64,000 nucleotides of DNA from the NCBI GenBank assembly GCA_024138025.1, contig JAMXBD010000388.1, forward strand, positions 496,001-560,000, read 5' to 3'. The notes under the pieces were generated by a model. It was given only the letters and a program-made list of their open reading frames with translations. It made no database searches and was not told where the DNA came from. The number at the start of each line of letters is the position of its first letter. The stretch's first letter is position 1. This DNA is from Combretum micranthum. Its lineage: Eukaryota; Streptophyta; Magnoliopsida; Myrtales; Combretaceae. Of the stretch, positions 10,361 to 23,237 are shown piece by piece. The translations under genes were made by a program, and so were the position numbers.

Positions 10361-11273
10361 ATGTGGATGCTTTGAGCACATTAGATTAGAAAGGGAAGTG
10401 TATGTATAAATATATACATAAAATCAACCATAGTGCTGAGTAAAGTTTTGATGGATAGAGAAATATCATACCATAGAGCTGAACAAGGTATGCTGGAAAG
10501 AGAAATTTGATGGTTTCTAAAAGGTATATCTTGACATACCATATCGAATGCTATAAATCTCTAGGTTGATTTAACTTTGATGTGAGTAACAATTGCCGAT
10601 CGGATTATTATTGAAACAACCTGAATCAATAATTCAACTAAAAGTAAGAGTGTTATAAAAGGGAATTTCATGACCAATCTTAAGAATGTAACAGTTAAAT
10701 TTTTTGGCAGATTTTTAAAATTTGGGAGTAGAAATTTTAAAATTGATATTAAAAAAAGTGCCCAATGTTTGAAAAAAATCATTTGGGAATTATAAAAATA
10801 ATCCAACTCAATTTTCACCATAGATAACCCAACTAGAGTTTTAGAATCTAAACTAGAATAAAAATCGAAGGAATGGAGGGTGAAGCCTTTAAAATGAAAA
10901 AATGAAAAAAAAAAAAAAAAACAAATGGAAAGAGTATGTAATGAACATCCACTTTTCGCTAGGTTTTATAAACGTAAAGGTTTATTGTGATTTTCACGTG
11001 CATAGAGTATGTGTTCATGCATTTCACACGAGTAAGAAAGAATTAGGTGACAATAGAATAATCATCAAACAAAAGAAAAGGATGAGAGAATATTAGGAAG
11101 ATGATATGGGCAATCTCAGCAAAATTAGATTTCGAGTAACATGTGGAATTATGGTGAGATTATAAAAAGAAAAAAAAGAAAAGCCTCCACTATTTATCTA
11201 TGATTTTTTATAAGTGATCGCTCGCATGAGATACTAGTCAACAAAATTAGTTAGGATTCATTAATGATAATAG
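10361..11273. other. Intergenic, low-complexity AT-rich
   Basis: No coding or repeat feature recognised. A poly-A run lies at about 10896-10920. Confidence 0.4.
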
Positions 11274-11281
11274 ACTACAAG

Positions 11282-11988
11282 TAGACATCGACATGGTTCT
11301 AAAACCGAACAAAAACCTGAATTATTAGTTCTGGATCTTGAAATTGAGGAACTGGAATTGTCCCCTACTGTTTCGGTCCGGTTCCATGGAACCGCCAATT
11401 TCCAGTTTCGATTTTGGAATCGTGGAACATTTTTTTTTTAAATAAATTTTAAAGTCAAAATAATTATTGGATTTAAAAGTATTAAATTATTTAACCAAAT
11501 TTTTTTAAATTTATTTTGAATGCACATTTAAATGTATACAAACACATTCAATATCAATTATAGTTAGATTATGATACTGTAAAATATTCTAGAAAATAAA
11601 AAAAATTATAATGCAAAAAAGAGTCTCACATTATTAATAAAATGAATTTTTCTTTTAAAAGAAGTTTATTTAAACTAATTATATATGATTTTAAGCTATG
11701 TTTATTTGGTTGTTGATAATAATATATTAAATATTGTGAATAAGTAATAAATATTACTATTTATACGAAATAATTTAAATATTAATAACTATATATTTAA
11801 CATTATTATTATTTTTTAATGGAACCGAGTGGAACTGCTGGTTCCATAGGTTCTAGACCAAAGAACTGTTTAGAAACCGTGAAACAGGTTGTTTCATAGC
11901 TGGTTCTGGAACAGGCAAATTGGTCTGATTCTGGTTCTGGAACCACTGGTGATAGTTCCGATTCAGAACTGAACCATGCGTATGTCTA
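11282..11988. mobile_element. hAT-type MITE, copy 1 (707 bp)
   Basis: Flanked by a perfect 8-bp TSD, ACTACAAG, at 11274-11281 and 11989-11996, which is diagnostic of hAT transposases. The ends are imperfect inverted repeats starting TAGACATCGACATGGTTC and, from the other end, TAGACATACGCATGGTTC (15 of 18 match). The sub-terminal regions are rich in GGTTCC/GGAACC motifs and the middle is AT-rich. No reading frame for a transposase, so it is non-autonomous. A relative lies at 19158-19896. Confidence 0.9.
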
Positions 11989-11996
11989 ACTACAAG

Positions 11997-12763
11997 GACT
12001 ATAATAAAGCCTAAATATACATAATGAACTTAGTCATACCTAACTTTGCTGAGAAAGGGTAAAAGTATTTATGTCAATTTTAACAAATGCTATTCCAAAT
12101 CTGTCGATTCAAAACTCTTTGAATCATTCCAAATTCTATCACTAATCTAGATAATTAGCCTAAGTATAGTTTAAATAATTTTAAGATTGGCCCCTAGCAC
12201 AATATCACGCAGGTTTCCTCGTCTACATATTTATTGGCTTTTTCTTCTGTAAATTGGCATATATACCGTTTTCTTTTCTTTTCTCATTTTTTTTGGATAA
12301 ATAAATAACTTCATTTCCAAAAAGAATGTTTAAACTGTTGAAACGGAAAGGCAAACACAGCTGTTCTTTAGGGAAAAAAAAAAGAAGGAGAAATTTTCTT
12401 TTCTTTTCTCATTTTACAAAAGAAGAGACCCAATTTTTCCTTCCTCATCACCATTGGGCACTAACACATAATACCTTCATCAATGAGCCGCCGGCCCCAC
12501 TATGCTAGAGCGTTGAAGTATTTAAAGGTGATTTAGGTCATGACGTCCTCTTGCGGTTGATTAGTCCGCACACGTTTGTGTTAAGTTTGATTGAAATGCA
12601 AAGGTTTAAGGGAGTCCTTTTAGTGTTCATGATAAGCTCATTTTTAAAAATCTTGATTGTCGATATGTTTAGTGAGTATTGGAAATTTATTTGGCCTTCT
12701 ATAGTTTCAATTTTGTAGCTATGTATTTGATATCTTAGTTAATATTCTGTTACTAGTAGTAAG
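11997..12763. other. Intergenic, no recognised gene
   Basis: AT-rich sequence with no supported coding frame or repeat. Confidence 0.4.
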
Positions 12764-12882
12764 AGTGTGAGTGATATGGTTCAGTGAGGGTCACCACTTG
12801 AATTAAACCAAACTATAGTGTGAGATATGGTTCAGTGAGGATCACCCCTTGAATTAAACCAAACTATATAATATGGTTCAGT
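12764..12882 (+). repeat. About 52-bp tandem repeat, 2.3 copies
   Basis: Units at 12764-12816 and 12817-12867 share ATATGGTTCAGTGAGG...GAATTAAACCAAAC, with a partial third to about 12882. It lies just upstream of the truncated 5' LTR of element B. Confidence 0.8.
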
Positions 12883-13027
12883 TTTTCTTTTATTTTAAAA
12901 CGAAAAAATGGTTAGGTTTGCAATTCGAACCACTTTTTATTTTCAAAATTAAAATAGATTCTATAAAAAAACTTCAATAACATATTTCATATCATCAAAT
13001 CAAATATAAATAATAATATTTCAATAA

Positions 13028-13221
13028 CATGTCTTGTGTAGTTTGTTGATAGATATTTGAGTTGTATTGTTATGTGGTTTTCTCAAGAACTCTTGTACTC
13101 ATTCAATATTTAGTAGATTTCTCTCCTCTGCCCATAGCTTTTTCTTATAAAGGGTTTTTCACATAAATCTTGTGTGTACTTTATTTACTTTTATCATTAT
13201 TTTTCGCATTTGTTCTTTACA
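13028..13221 (+). repeat. Truncated 5' LTR of element B
   Basis: Aligns with 17511-17704 from CATGTCTTG to the terminal TTCTTTACA. Sequence upstream of 13028 shows no match to the first 285 bp of the 3' LTR. Confidence 0.85.
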
Positions 13222-13224
13222 AAT

Positions 13225-13236
13225 TGGTATCAAAGC
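13225..13236 (+). promoter_or_regulatory. Primer-binding site of element B
   Basis: TGGTATCAAAGC, one mismatch from the usual TGGTATCAGAGC, three bases after the LTR. Confidence 0.8.
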
Positions 13237-13259
13237 ACAGGTTTGATATATTCTCTATA

Positions 13260-14120
13260 ATGGAAACTGTGAAATGCGATATTCCTCTATTGGATCGCAA
13301 CACTAGATTTACGTTATGGCAGGCTAAGATACAGGCAATTTTTGTGCAGATGGACCTGGATGATGCGCTGTTAGGGTTTGATATGATGCCTTCATCTTGG
13401 TCACCAAAAGAAAAACAACGTAAAGATCGTAAAGCCTTATCTCAGATCTATCTACATCTATCAAATCAAATTTTGCAGGGTGTGTTGAAGGAGAAGACTC
13501 CTGCTGCTTTATGGTTAAAACTAGAACAATTGTGTATGACAAAAAGTCTAACCAGTAAATTACATATGAAGCAATGAATATACTCTCATTGTTTGGAACA
13601 AGGTAGGTCTTTAGAAGATCATTTAACCACTTTTAAGGAAATTGTTTTTTATTTAGAAACCTTGGAGGTTAAGTATGATGAGAAGGATTTGAGGCTGATT
13701 TTGTTGTGTTCTTTGCCTCCCTCTAATTAGACCTTTAGAGACACAATTTTGTATAGTCATAAAACTCTCACCATTGATGAGGTTTATGAAGCTTTATGTT
13801 CTCATGAAAAGTTAAAGTATCTCATGGCTGGACCTGAGTCTCAAGCAAAAGGTCTTGCTGTTTGTGGAAGGACTGAAGAATGGAATTCTTGTGGTAATAC
13901 CAGGGGCAGATAAAAATTTGGAACAAAAATAAGATCTACATGTATTGCAAGAAAAAGAGGCACATTAGATCTGAATTTTATAAATTGTAGAACAAGAACA
14001 AGAAAGCTGCTACAAATAAAAAGGAAAATCAATAAGATAAATCTGGTGAAGCTGATGTAGCAGAAGCCAATTGTAATGGTGAAATCCTCATCGCTTTTGA
14101 TGATGATTTTAGAGCAAGTG
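13260..14120 (+). pseudogene. gag remnant of element B
   Basis: Opens at ATG 13260 (METVKCDIPLLDRNTRF...) and reads as a copia capsid with LWLKLEQLCMTKSL, to a stop at 13575-13577. Capsid similarity continues in broken frames (for example LEDHLTTFKEI, 13610-13660). A decayed zinc knuckle (Y-C-K-K-K-R-H-I, near 13940-13985) has lost its first cysteine. It cannot encode a full Gag. Confidence 0.8.
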
Positions 14121-14130
14121 AGGAATAGAT

Positions 14131-17079
14131 TCTTGATTCTGGCTGTACGTTTCACATGTGTCCCAATGATGGGTAACAATGCCTCTTAGAAGGTGCAAGC
14201 ATTGGAACTATCAATATTAAGATGTTTGATGGTATTATCAAGACACTTGGTGATGTGAAACATGTGCTTGATTTGAAAGGAAATTTGATCTCTTTGAGTA
14301 CTCTTAATTCTAAAGGGTACAAGTACATCGGTGAATGTGGAGTTTTGAAGATCAGTAAGAGTTCTCTTGTGGAGATGAAGAGATAGAAATAGAATGCTAA
14401 TCTGTATGTTTTGTAAGGTTCTATTGTTATAAGTGATGCAACCGTCACTTCTTCCTCCTTCTCAGATGATGATGTTACTAGACTCTAGCATATGTGTTTG
14501 GGGCATATGAGTGAAGCCAATATGGCTTAACTGTGTAGAAGAGGATTACTTGATGGGAAAGGCATTAGTAAATTAAAATTTTATGAACACTATGTCTTTG
14601 GAAATCACAAGAGAGTTAAATTCACCATAGGTACTCGTAGCACGAAGGGCATACTCAATTATATACACTCAGATTTTTGCAGACCGACTAAAGTGCCTTC
14701 TAAGGGAGGTGTTAATTATATGTTGACAATCATTAATGACTACTCCAGAAAACTGTAGGTGTTCTTCTTGAAGTAGAAGAGTGATGTATTACACACATTT
14801 AAGCAGTGGAAGATCATGATTGAAAAATAAATTAGAAAGCAGGTGAAACGACTTCGCACTGACAATGGCTTGGAGTTTTGTTCAAGTAAGTCTAATGATT
14901 TATGTAAGTCAGAAGGAATTATGACACATTTAACAGTTTCCAGTACTCCACAACAAAATGATGTGGCAGAACGGATGAATAGAACAATTATGGAGAAAGT
15001 CTATTATATGCTTTCAAATGCTAAATTATTGACGTCTTTTTGGGTTGAAGCAACTTCTACGGCATGCTTTCTGATCAATCAATGTCCTTCGACTATTATT
15101 GAGAAAAAGACTTCACATGAGGTAAGGTTTGGTGCTTTTGTTGATTATTCAAATTTGAAAGTTTTTTGTTGTCATGCTTATGCTTATGTTGATAATAGGA
15201 AACTTAAGCCAAAATCTATTAAGTATATATTTCTTAGATATAAGTTTGGAGTCCAGGGGGTATAAGTTATGATGTCCTGAATTGAAGAAAGTAATTGTTA
15301 GTAAAGATGTTATTTTTTATGAATATGCTATGTTACATGACTTATCTTCTAGTACTACATCTGATAAAGCCTGGCAGAAATCAGCATGTAGGTAACGGTT
15401 GAGATTGATGCATGTTCTATACCGAAAGCCTACTTCTCAGCCTAGATCATAGACACAGAGTACTACTTTCTCTACACCACCACCACAGCAGCAATATTTC
15501 ATCGCTAGAGACAAGCATGGGAGAGAAGTTAGGCCTCCACAAAGATATGCTGAGGCTGATCTTTTAACTTTTCTTTTAAATGTTGCAAAAGACATAGATC
15601 CTAATTGGAGCCCTCAACTTACATGAAAGTAGTTACTTGTTGATGATTTTGATAAGTGGATGATTGCTACATAGGAGGAGATGGACCCTTTTAGAAGAAT
15701 GGTACATAGGATTTATTGAAACTTCCTAGGGTAAGAAGGTTGTTCATTGCAAATGGCTTTTCAATAAAAAGGAAGGAACATCAAATGTTGAAGACCCACA
15801 TACAAGGCAAGACTCATTGCCAGAGGCTATAGTCAGATTACGTGTAGGCTTTACTGATGTGTTTTTCTTGTTTGTAAAGCACAGTTCGATTCAAGCCTTG
15901 CTTGGTATTGTAGTGATGCAAGATCTTGAGTTTGAATTGCTAGATGTGAAGACAACCTTCTTACATGAAGAACTAGAGCCAGATATCTACATGCAATAGC
16001 CTAAGGGTTTTGTAGTTTTTGAAAGGAAGACTATATCTGCTTGCTGAAAAAGTCACTTTATGTCTTAAAACAATCACTTAGACAATGATACAAGAGGTTT
16101 GACTCATTTATGACTTCTCTAATTTTATGAGAAGTAGATTTGATGTTGTGTTTACATTAAGAAGCGTAGTGACGGGTTTTTGTGTATTTACTTGTAAGTT
16201 AATGATATGCTAATAACAGCCAACAATGGAGGAGATATAAGATGAGTTAAAGCCCTGTTAAGCAGAGAGTTTGAGATGAAAGACTTGGGAGCAGCAAAAT
16301 AGATTCTTGGAATGGAGATTCTGCAATATAGAAAAGCAAGAATGTTGCATCTAAGTCAAAAGGGGTATATTAAGAAAGTTCTTCATAAGTTTAATATGTC
16401 GACTTCAAATGTTCATCTACTTTATCTCCACAATCAGATGAAGAGATTGACTATACGTCAAGGGTCCCATATTCTAGTGCAGTGGGATCTCTTATGTATG
16501 CTATGGTTTATACAATACCATATTTGTCATATGCAGTCAGTGCAGTCGGTAGATACATGGCAAATCCTGGTAAGGAACATTGGAAAGTAGTCTAGTGAAT
16601 TATCAGATACTTAAGAGGTTTTACTAATGTTTGTTTGCAATTTGGTAGAACTAAAGATGGAATTGTTGGTTTTGTTGATTATGATTTTGCCGGAGACCTG
16701 AATAAACAAAGATCTCTCACAGGGTATGTTTTTACCATTGGTGGCAGTGCTATTAGTTGGAAAGATGCTTTGCAAGCTATAATTGCGTTGTCTACCACTG
16801 AAGCTGAGTATATGGCTATGATGGAGGCCTGTAGTGGCTATTTGGTTGAAAGGCTTATGTGGTGAACTCAGTGATGACTTGAAGACTATTACAATCTTTT
16901 GTGACAGTCATAGTGCAATATTTCTCATTAAGGATCAAATGTTTCATGAAAGAACAAAGTACTTTGATGTTTGTTATTATTTTGTGCATGTTGTTGCTCA
17001 TGGAGATATTGCTACGAGCAAAGTCAACACTCCTGATAATCCTGTTGATATGATGACGATGTCACTTCCTATAGCCTAG
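14131..17079 (+). pseudogene. pol remnant of element B
   Basis: Fragments in order: protease ILDSGCTFHMC (about 14131), then integrase. The second catalytic aspartate is in RTDNGLEFCS at 14843-14885 and the glutamate in PQQNDVAERMN. A reverse transcriptase piece follows at 15817-15999 (FELLDVKTTFLHEEL), a decayed YVND-like active site near 16190-16215, and RNase H at 16635-17079 (STTEAEYMAM, CDSHSAI). Stops and frameshifts separate every piece; the YVDD motif is altered. Non-functional. Confidence 0.88.
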
Positions 17080-17224
17080 TTTGAGCATTGCTTGGACTTG
17101 GTTGGTGTTCATTGCTAATTGATCCCCTTTAAGGGTGTGTGGAAGAGGTGGAGAATGTTTTTTGATTTTACGTTGAAAATTGAAGTTTGTATTTTTGCTC
17201 TTGAATTCGTGCTAAGGTGGAGAT

Positions 17225-17704
17225 TGTTGGAGTTTGTGCCTCAAATACATTCTTTGTCAAAGCTGCCAGCATAGGAGTCCAAGGCCACCAGCCCTGAAGC
17301 CAGCATTGAGTGAAGGCCGTACAGTTTTTGGTTTTACGCCACCATCTTTGGAGATGAAGACCATCAGCCTTTGTATTGACGTAGAATGTAGCCACTTGTT
17401 GCTTGTTGCTTGTTGAAGGCCGCCGACTTTAGGGCAGCTTACATTACAAATTGTCACTTTCCTCTTTTGTGAGCACATCACATATATGTGTGTGTTAGGG
17501 TTTTGAGAGTCATGTCTTGAGTAGTTTTTTGGTAGATCTTTGAGTTATATTGTTGTGTGGTTCTCTCAAGAACTCTTATGCTCCTTCAACATTTAGTGGA
17601 TTTCTCTCTTCTGCTCATGGTTTTCTCTCGTAAAAGGTATTCCATGTAAATGTTATGCGTGCTTTATTTACTTTTTTCATTATTATTCACGTTTGTTCTT
17701 AACA
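17225..17704 (+). repeat. 3' LTR of element B
   Basis: Begins TGTTGGAG after a purine-rich AAGGTGGAGAT and ends TTCTTAACA. Its U3 part has no counterpart on the 5' side. Confidence 0.85.
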
Positions 17705-17796
17705 ATAACCAAGGCATTATCATGTGTAAGATGCGAAGTTTTGATTGTTCTTAACAATAACCAAGGCATTATCATGTGTAAGATGCGAAGTTTTGA
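17693..17796 (+). repeat. 52-bp tandem duplication across the LTR B boundary
   Basis: 17693-17744 is repeated without visible change at 17745-17796 (starting TTGTTCTTAACAATAACC). It spans the last bases of the 3' LTR and 40 bp of flank, so it arose after element B inserted and is recent. Confidence 0.9.
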
Positions 17797-20700
17797 GAGT
17801 AGTGGTTGAAGTATCAAAGAAAATTCTCAAAGAGAAGTATTAATGTAATAAGAATTTTTAAGATATTTTTTAGTTATACTCATTTTTATAGATGTTTTTA
17901 TTGTATTTTGTTTACCATTGTAAAATGAATTAGTCTATATTTTCACGAATTATTAGACTTATCTAACTAGTAGGTGGAGTTGGTGAAGCATTTTCCATGA
18001 CTATTTATCTTATCAATTAGTATATTAAGCTTTTGTCATATGTTGAGCTGAAAGAATATTATTTCTATATTTCTCTTCGTCTCTATTTTTGTTTCATTTC
18101 TATAATTTTTTTTGTAGACATTCTTTCTCATCTTCTAACTCTACATTTTTGCTTTCTGGCTTGTTATTATAGCCATGAGACTTCGTTATGGTTGTGGACC
18201 AAAGGGTGCCTTCAACATGACATCACACACAAACAATTTGGTAAACCAAGTATTATCTTAGTTATTTTGAATAAGTATTGTTCTTGAATCACTATCACTA
18301 ATGTCAAAATACACGTAAGTTTAGGTCACAACCAAATAATTTCAGGAAGCTTTATATTGGTTGTTTTAAATAAGCATAATTGTTATCATTCTATCACTGA
18401 TATTAGAATATACGTAAGTTTGAATATTCTAAAATAGATTGATCCAATATGGATCTAGTCTTCAGGTACATTCAAAAAACAAAAATAAATTTGTTTATTT
18501 ATATCTTTATTTTATTTTCAACCAATATTTTTGTATGGTTGTAAATTGGTTTCATCTAAAAGAAATCAAATAGAGAAAACATTTAAGAAATTTCACATCC
18601 TTTTCATGGAAAAATTAAAGCCCCTAGAATCCTTTTTCTACTGAAATCTAAATGTTTCATTATTGTCAAATGATTATAAACAAGGGGAGTTTCTTGCCGG
18701 CCCAGAATTTAAAGTAGAAAAAGAGAAGAATAATTAGTTTGATGCCCTGCGATATTAGACCATCCGAATCATCAGAGCACATTTTTATGTCTACAAAATT
18801 ACAACCGTCCACGATTTAGTGGTTTCAACATTTTTCTATTCACGATTTGGTGGTTTGAACATTTTTCTAATAAACTTGTCTAAATTTTATTTATTTCCCA
18901 ATATTAATACATACATCAGTTAGCTAAACAAAAGACAAAAAAAGAAAAAAGGAAAAAAACGATTGGAAAAACATGATGCCTCCATACATGTCGGGCATAA
19001 AATTAAACGTGTTTTGCTCACTGAGTTACAACACCTTTTTATTTATTAATTAATTAATTTTTCCACTTGCATCTTCGGCATTTTTCATAGTTTGGAAAGG
19101 AAAGTTCCTTCAAATTGGTTAAGTGATTTATCTAGTTTTGTCATATCCAGTCCAGCCTAGACAAACATGACTTTAGAACCGAACTAAAGCTGGCACCACC
19201 GGTTATGGGTCTTAAAAATGAAGAACCGGAGCCATCTCTCAAGATTCTGATCGGATTCTATGGAACCACTGGTTCCCAGTTCTGATTTTAGAATCGTGGA
19301 ACTGTCTTTTTAAAATATTAAAAATAAAAAGTTAATAAATTTTAGTTTTTAATAAAATAAATTTCAAACTCAAATTAATTAATTATTGGGTCTATAAGCG
19401 TTAAATTATTTAATCAAAATTTTAAAAAATTTGTTTGGAATACGTATTTATTTATACAAACATAACTAATATCAATTGTAGTTAGTAGTATAGTATTCTA
19501 GGGGGTAAAAAGAAAATTACAATACAAAAAATAGTCTCACGTTATTAAAGAAATGAATTTTTCTCTTAGGAGAATTTTATATAGACTAAATTACATATGA
19601 TTTGAAGTTAATAACATGTTAAATATTGTAAATAGGTAATAAATTTTACTATTAGTGTAAACATTAATAATTTTATATTTAATATAATTTTTTAAAAAAA
19701 ATTCTCTAATTTCCTCTTTTTTTTCCAATGAAACCGCCAGTTCCATCCGATTCTAGGCCATAGAACCACCTACGAACCGAAAAACCGGTAGTTCCATAGC
19801 CAATTCACTGGTCAGCCGGTCTAGCTCTGATTCGAGAAAAATTAGTGACAGTTCCAGTTTGGTTTCCGGTTTGGAACTGAACCATGCATATATCTAGTCC
19901 AGCCTTAGCCTTGACATCCTAGATAGTAAAGAGTCAATGGGTAAAACCGAGGTGAACCGAGTTAGACGGAAATTGAATTAGCCCATGACCAAAGAAGGAT
20001 TGAGCAGGTTCAACTGAATTAAAATGCAGATACAATACAATCTGCTAACATGAAGTGCTTACCTTAATATGAATCCTAAAGAATCTTCTCTTTAAATCTT
20101 TCGGCTCATCAATCTTAATTTGTGTATGAAGAGAGACCAAGGATTTCCAACAGAACGGACGGCATATCACTAGGTTTGTTTTAGTAAACAAAATCGACCC
20201 AAACTTTCTTGTAGATCGATTTCACCCTTCTTTGATAAAAACATTCCGCATCATCAGCCTTCCTAGTTTGTACTTCTTTTATTATTATTATAATCTCAAA
20301 TCTTACATTTATATGTGTATACACACAAATTTCATCAATTATGAAAGGAAATTATAAGTAGTATTTTCATAAATAAACAACGTAAAATTCTTATTTAATA
20401 GAAATCTATTCATAGTGTAATTCTATAAAAGAGTATATATACCGGTAAGAAGTTGGAACTTCGACAGCTCACGGAAAACCTAATCGGCCACTTTTAAATG
20501 TTGATACTCATTCATTTCTTAGGTGGATATTTATAGTAGCTACAAAAGAGTATTTATGTATTGTATCCATATTTCTATCATTTTAATTTATTATATTTAA
20601 TCAAATATATGCTTTTAGTTTAATTGCCATCACATTCTTTCTTACTCGTGTCTAAGCTTCATTGTATTTCACCTTTCCTATTACATTATGACACGTCCCG

Positions 20701-20830
20701 TCTCGATCCTTATTTTGGAATCATCTATATGGCTTCTCCGAGGTTTTTATAAAGGCGCGCCAAGGAAATGCAAATCAAATTGCAAGGAAATCATAAGAAA
20801 AACAACAATGCCGTCATCCAAAACTTGTCT
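17705..20830 (+). repeat. Host repeat module R, copy R1
   Basis: Diverged copy of a multi-kilobase module that recurs to the right. Shared anchors include the stretch TTGTGGACCAAAGGG...CTTCAACATGA (here about 18193), GTTTCTTGCCGGCC (about 18690), CATGTCGGGCATAAAA (about 18989), and a tail CCCAAACTTTCTTGTAGA (20198). I found no conserved reading frame across copies. The copy is interrupted by a hAT MITE at 19158-19896. Confidence 0.7.
19158..19896. mobile_element. hAT-type MITE, copy 2 (739 bp)
   Basis: A perfect 8-bp TSD, GTCCAGCC, lies at 19150-19157 and 19897-19904. The ends start TAGACA and end ATATCTA, and the sub-terminal GGTTCC/GGAACC motifs and AT-rich centre align with copy 1 at 11282. 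The empty site is seen in module copy R3 near 29600, where the flanking sequences are joined without the insert. Confidence 0.9.
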
Positions 20831-21479
20831 TTAGTAACTAATTCTCTAATAAATTCGACAAACAAATGAAGTCTCTCTACAGCTAACCCTAAGACACTAA
20901 AATCCGTCTATTTGATAGAACACATAAGCTTAGTAAAATCCAACTGAGAATAGAAAATGGGTTAAATGATTCTTTCTTCAAAAAAATCGAATTATAGTTT
21001 TCACTTTCTAAAAAATGCAATTGTCATCAAGGTTGATAATCGGTTAGCTATAGCAATGGTAAAAAAAATCCGGTTCTTTATGGAAGAATAAATCACGCAA
21101 ATGTCAAGGTTCATGCTATGAGCTAAGTTAGAAAACAGACAATGCATGGAAGAGTGATCCGAATTCCTAAATGTCGAATGTCTTTATTAATGGAGTTAGA
21201 ATTTTTTTTAATGCTCTCTAGTGATCAATGTACAAATTGTTATTATTGAGAATGTTACAAATTCCTTACTGGTTTTTATTGATAGGTTTTATACTTTTTT
21301 TTTTTCATAATGTAAACCTATTTATAAACATGTCAATGTCAATTGTTGATCCTATATGGTATCCACCAAAGAGTAAAGCACCTGTATTCTGTTTTTATTT
21401 GTGTTTTATCTTCTTTCATTTGTAAAAAAAAATCTGCAACATGGTGAAGTACAATTTGATTATTGCAAGTGTAACATCC
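20831..21479. other. AT-rich spacer between module copies
   Basis: No supported gene. A 65-codon plus-strand frame at 21228-21425 is hydrophobic low-complexity sequence and was not called. Confidence 0.4.
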
Positions 21480-21622
21480 GCTTGTTAAAATTATGACCAA
21501 TGCATTACCACATGAAAGATTTGAAATTTTGAGAGCTGCAATTGTGGTATCAAAGAAGATTCTTGAGGAGGAGTGATAATGTTATAAGAATTTTTAAGTT
21601 TACTCATTTTATTATGTTTTTT

Positions 21623-23237
21623 TGTGGAGATCAGATGGCATCATCGTAGAAGATTAAAGCCTTTCAAAATGTTAGAGCTTCAAGAAACACACTACATTCT
21701 TGGAAGCAAGCTATACACCGCCGGCCATGATTGTAAGTTGCCGGCCTTGGGAAGTTGTACGCCACCAACCCTTACAAGTTGAATTTATAAATCTTAGAGC
21801 ATCAAACACCTTACAAATTGCAATGGCTAAATAAGTGAGGAGAAGTTAAGGTGACTAAGCAAGTTCTGAATGCTTTTTCCATTAGAAATTACCATGATGA
21901 AGTATTATGTGATATGGTACCAAGGCAAGTTAGTCATATTCTTTTGGGACGACTATGGCACTTTGATAGGAGAGCCAAGCATAATTGATACAAGAACCAC
22001 TATTCTTTTGTTATAAACTAAAGGCTTGAGATTTTAATACCCCTCAAACTATGGGAAGCTTATGAGGATCAGATGATGATAGTGAGGGAATTTCGAGTAA
22101 GAGAAAAATAAAAGAGTGCTCAAGAAAGGAATGGGAGTAACCAAAAGAATAAGAGTGAAAAAGGGAGTGTGTGTGAAAAAGGTGACAAAAATACACTGAT
22201 GAGCAATGATAGTAAAAAATTAGAGAAAGTATGGGAGTGAGTGATATTGAATAAAAAAAGTGAGATTAAGAGCATTATGTTCGTAAGGCAGCAACTACTT
22301 GTCCTATTGTACAAGGATGTTTATTTTTCAACTAATGATATTAGCCCTTCTTTTACTAGTGAGGGTGTTTCATTACTGTAGGAGTTCAAAGAATTGTTTC
22401 CCCTAGAAATTCCAAATGAATTACTTCTTTAAGAGAATTGCTTCCATTACCTGTTGCTGAATGTACTAGTTTAGATAAAAAGAAGGCAAAATCAGTTAAG
22501 CAACATGCAAAGCAAGCCAGTAAGGAGCGCAAGGAAATTGTATTTGAAACAGGTGATTGGGTGCATATGCATAAGGAGAGATTTCCACAAAAGTGACGTT
22601 CCAAATTACATCCAAGAAGAGATGGTCCATTTCAATTGATTGTAACTATGATGTTGACTCGAGGACGAATTCTTTCAAGGAAGGAGGGAATGATGGAGAT
22701 CAAATGGCATCATCGTAGAAGATTAAAGCCTTTCAAAATGTTGGAACTTCAAGAAACACACTACATTCTTAGAAGCAAGCTGTACACCGTAAGCCATGAT
22801 TGTAAGTTGCCGACCCTACGAAGCCGTACGTCGCCGGCTTTCCATCAGCCTACTTTGCACTAGTTTCATGTTTTCGACTTTTAAGCTGCCAGCTTTGTTT
22901 TTAAGTTGCCAGCTTTTAATTTATATCTTTTTAGGTCTCCATATAATAGTATATATAGACCATTGTACTTGTTTTTGAGGAACATCTTTTGACATTCATA
23001 AAAATTGAGAATTTAATTTCTTTTTGGTTCTTAAAAGAACTCTTTAAACTTATCGGTCATTTCTTGGCATTCACCAAGACTTATCAATTGGATTTCTATC
23101 ACCGATTGTGACGTCCTCTTTATACCAAGGTTCTTGTTTTGCTAAGCAATGGGTCATGGTTTTCCAGACATTCTTAAACAATTTATGGTTAATTTCCAGA
23201 TTAGGTATTGGGTTTCATCACAGGTTAACATGGTTTG
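21623..23237 (+). mobile_element. Gypsy retrotransposon F, internally deleted
   Basis: LTR sequence beginning TG(A)TGGAGATCA, followed by ATGGCATCATCGTAGAAG, occurs at 21623 (about 180 bp kept) and again from 22691 after the purine-rich AAGGAGGGAA. Between them are gypsy Pol fragments. One is a protease-to-reverse-transcriptase linker (HDEVLCDMVPRQVSHILLG, about 21890-21950); another is the integrase C-terminus (ETGDWVHMHKERFPQ, about 22545-22590). The reverse transcriptase, RNase H and integrase core are deleted and stops are present. The right boundary is placed from module homology and is uncertain by tens of bases. Confidence 0.75.
21885..22690 (+). pseudogene. Gypsy pol fragments in element F
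   Basis: The first block (about 21885-22060) resembles the region just after the aspartic protease (LLGRLWHFDRRAKHN...). The last block (about 22450-22690) resembles the end of integrase, running into SRTNSFKEGGNDG just before the LTR, which is typical of gypsy Pol ends. At least four in-frame stops. The middle of Pol is absent. Confidence 0.75.

Larger units (their letters stand above)
13028..17704 (+). mobile_element. Copia retrotransposon B, old and degenerate
   Basis: The last 194 bp of a 5' LTR (13028-13221) match the end of a full 480-bp 3' LTR (17225-17704). The match is roughly 85% by eye, so this insertion is much older than A or D. A primer-binding site variant follows at 13225-13236, then gag, protease, integrase, reverse transcriptase and RNase H in copia order, broken by many stops and frameshifts. 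The first part of the 5' LTR is missing, so no TSD can be defined. Confidence 0.9.
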
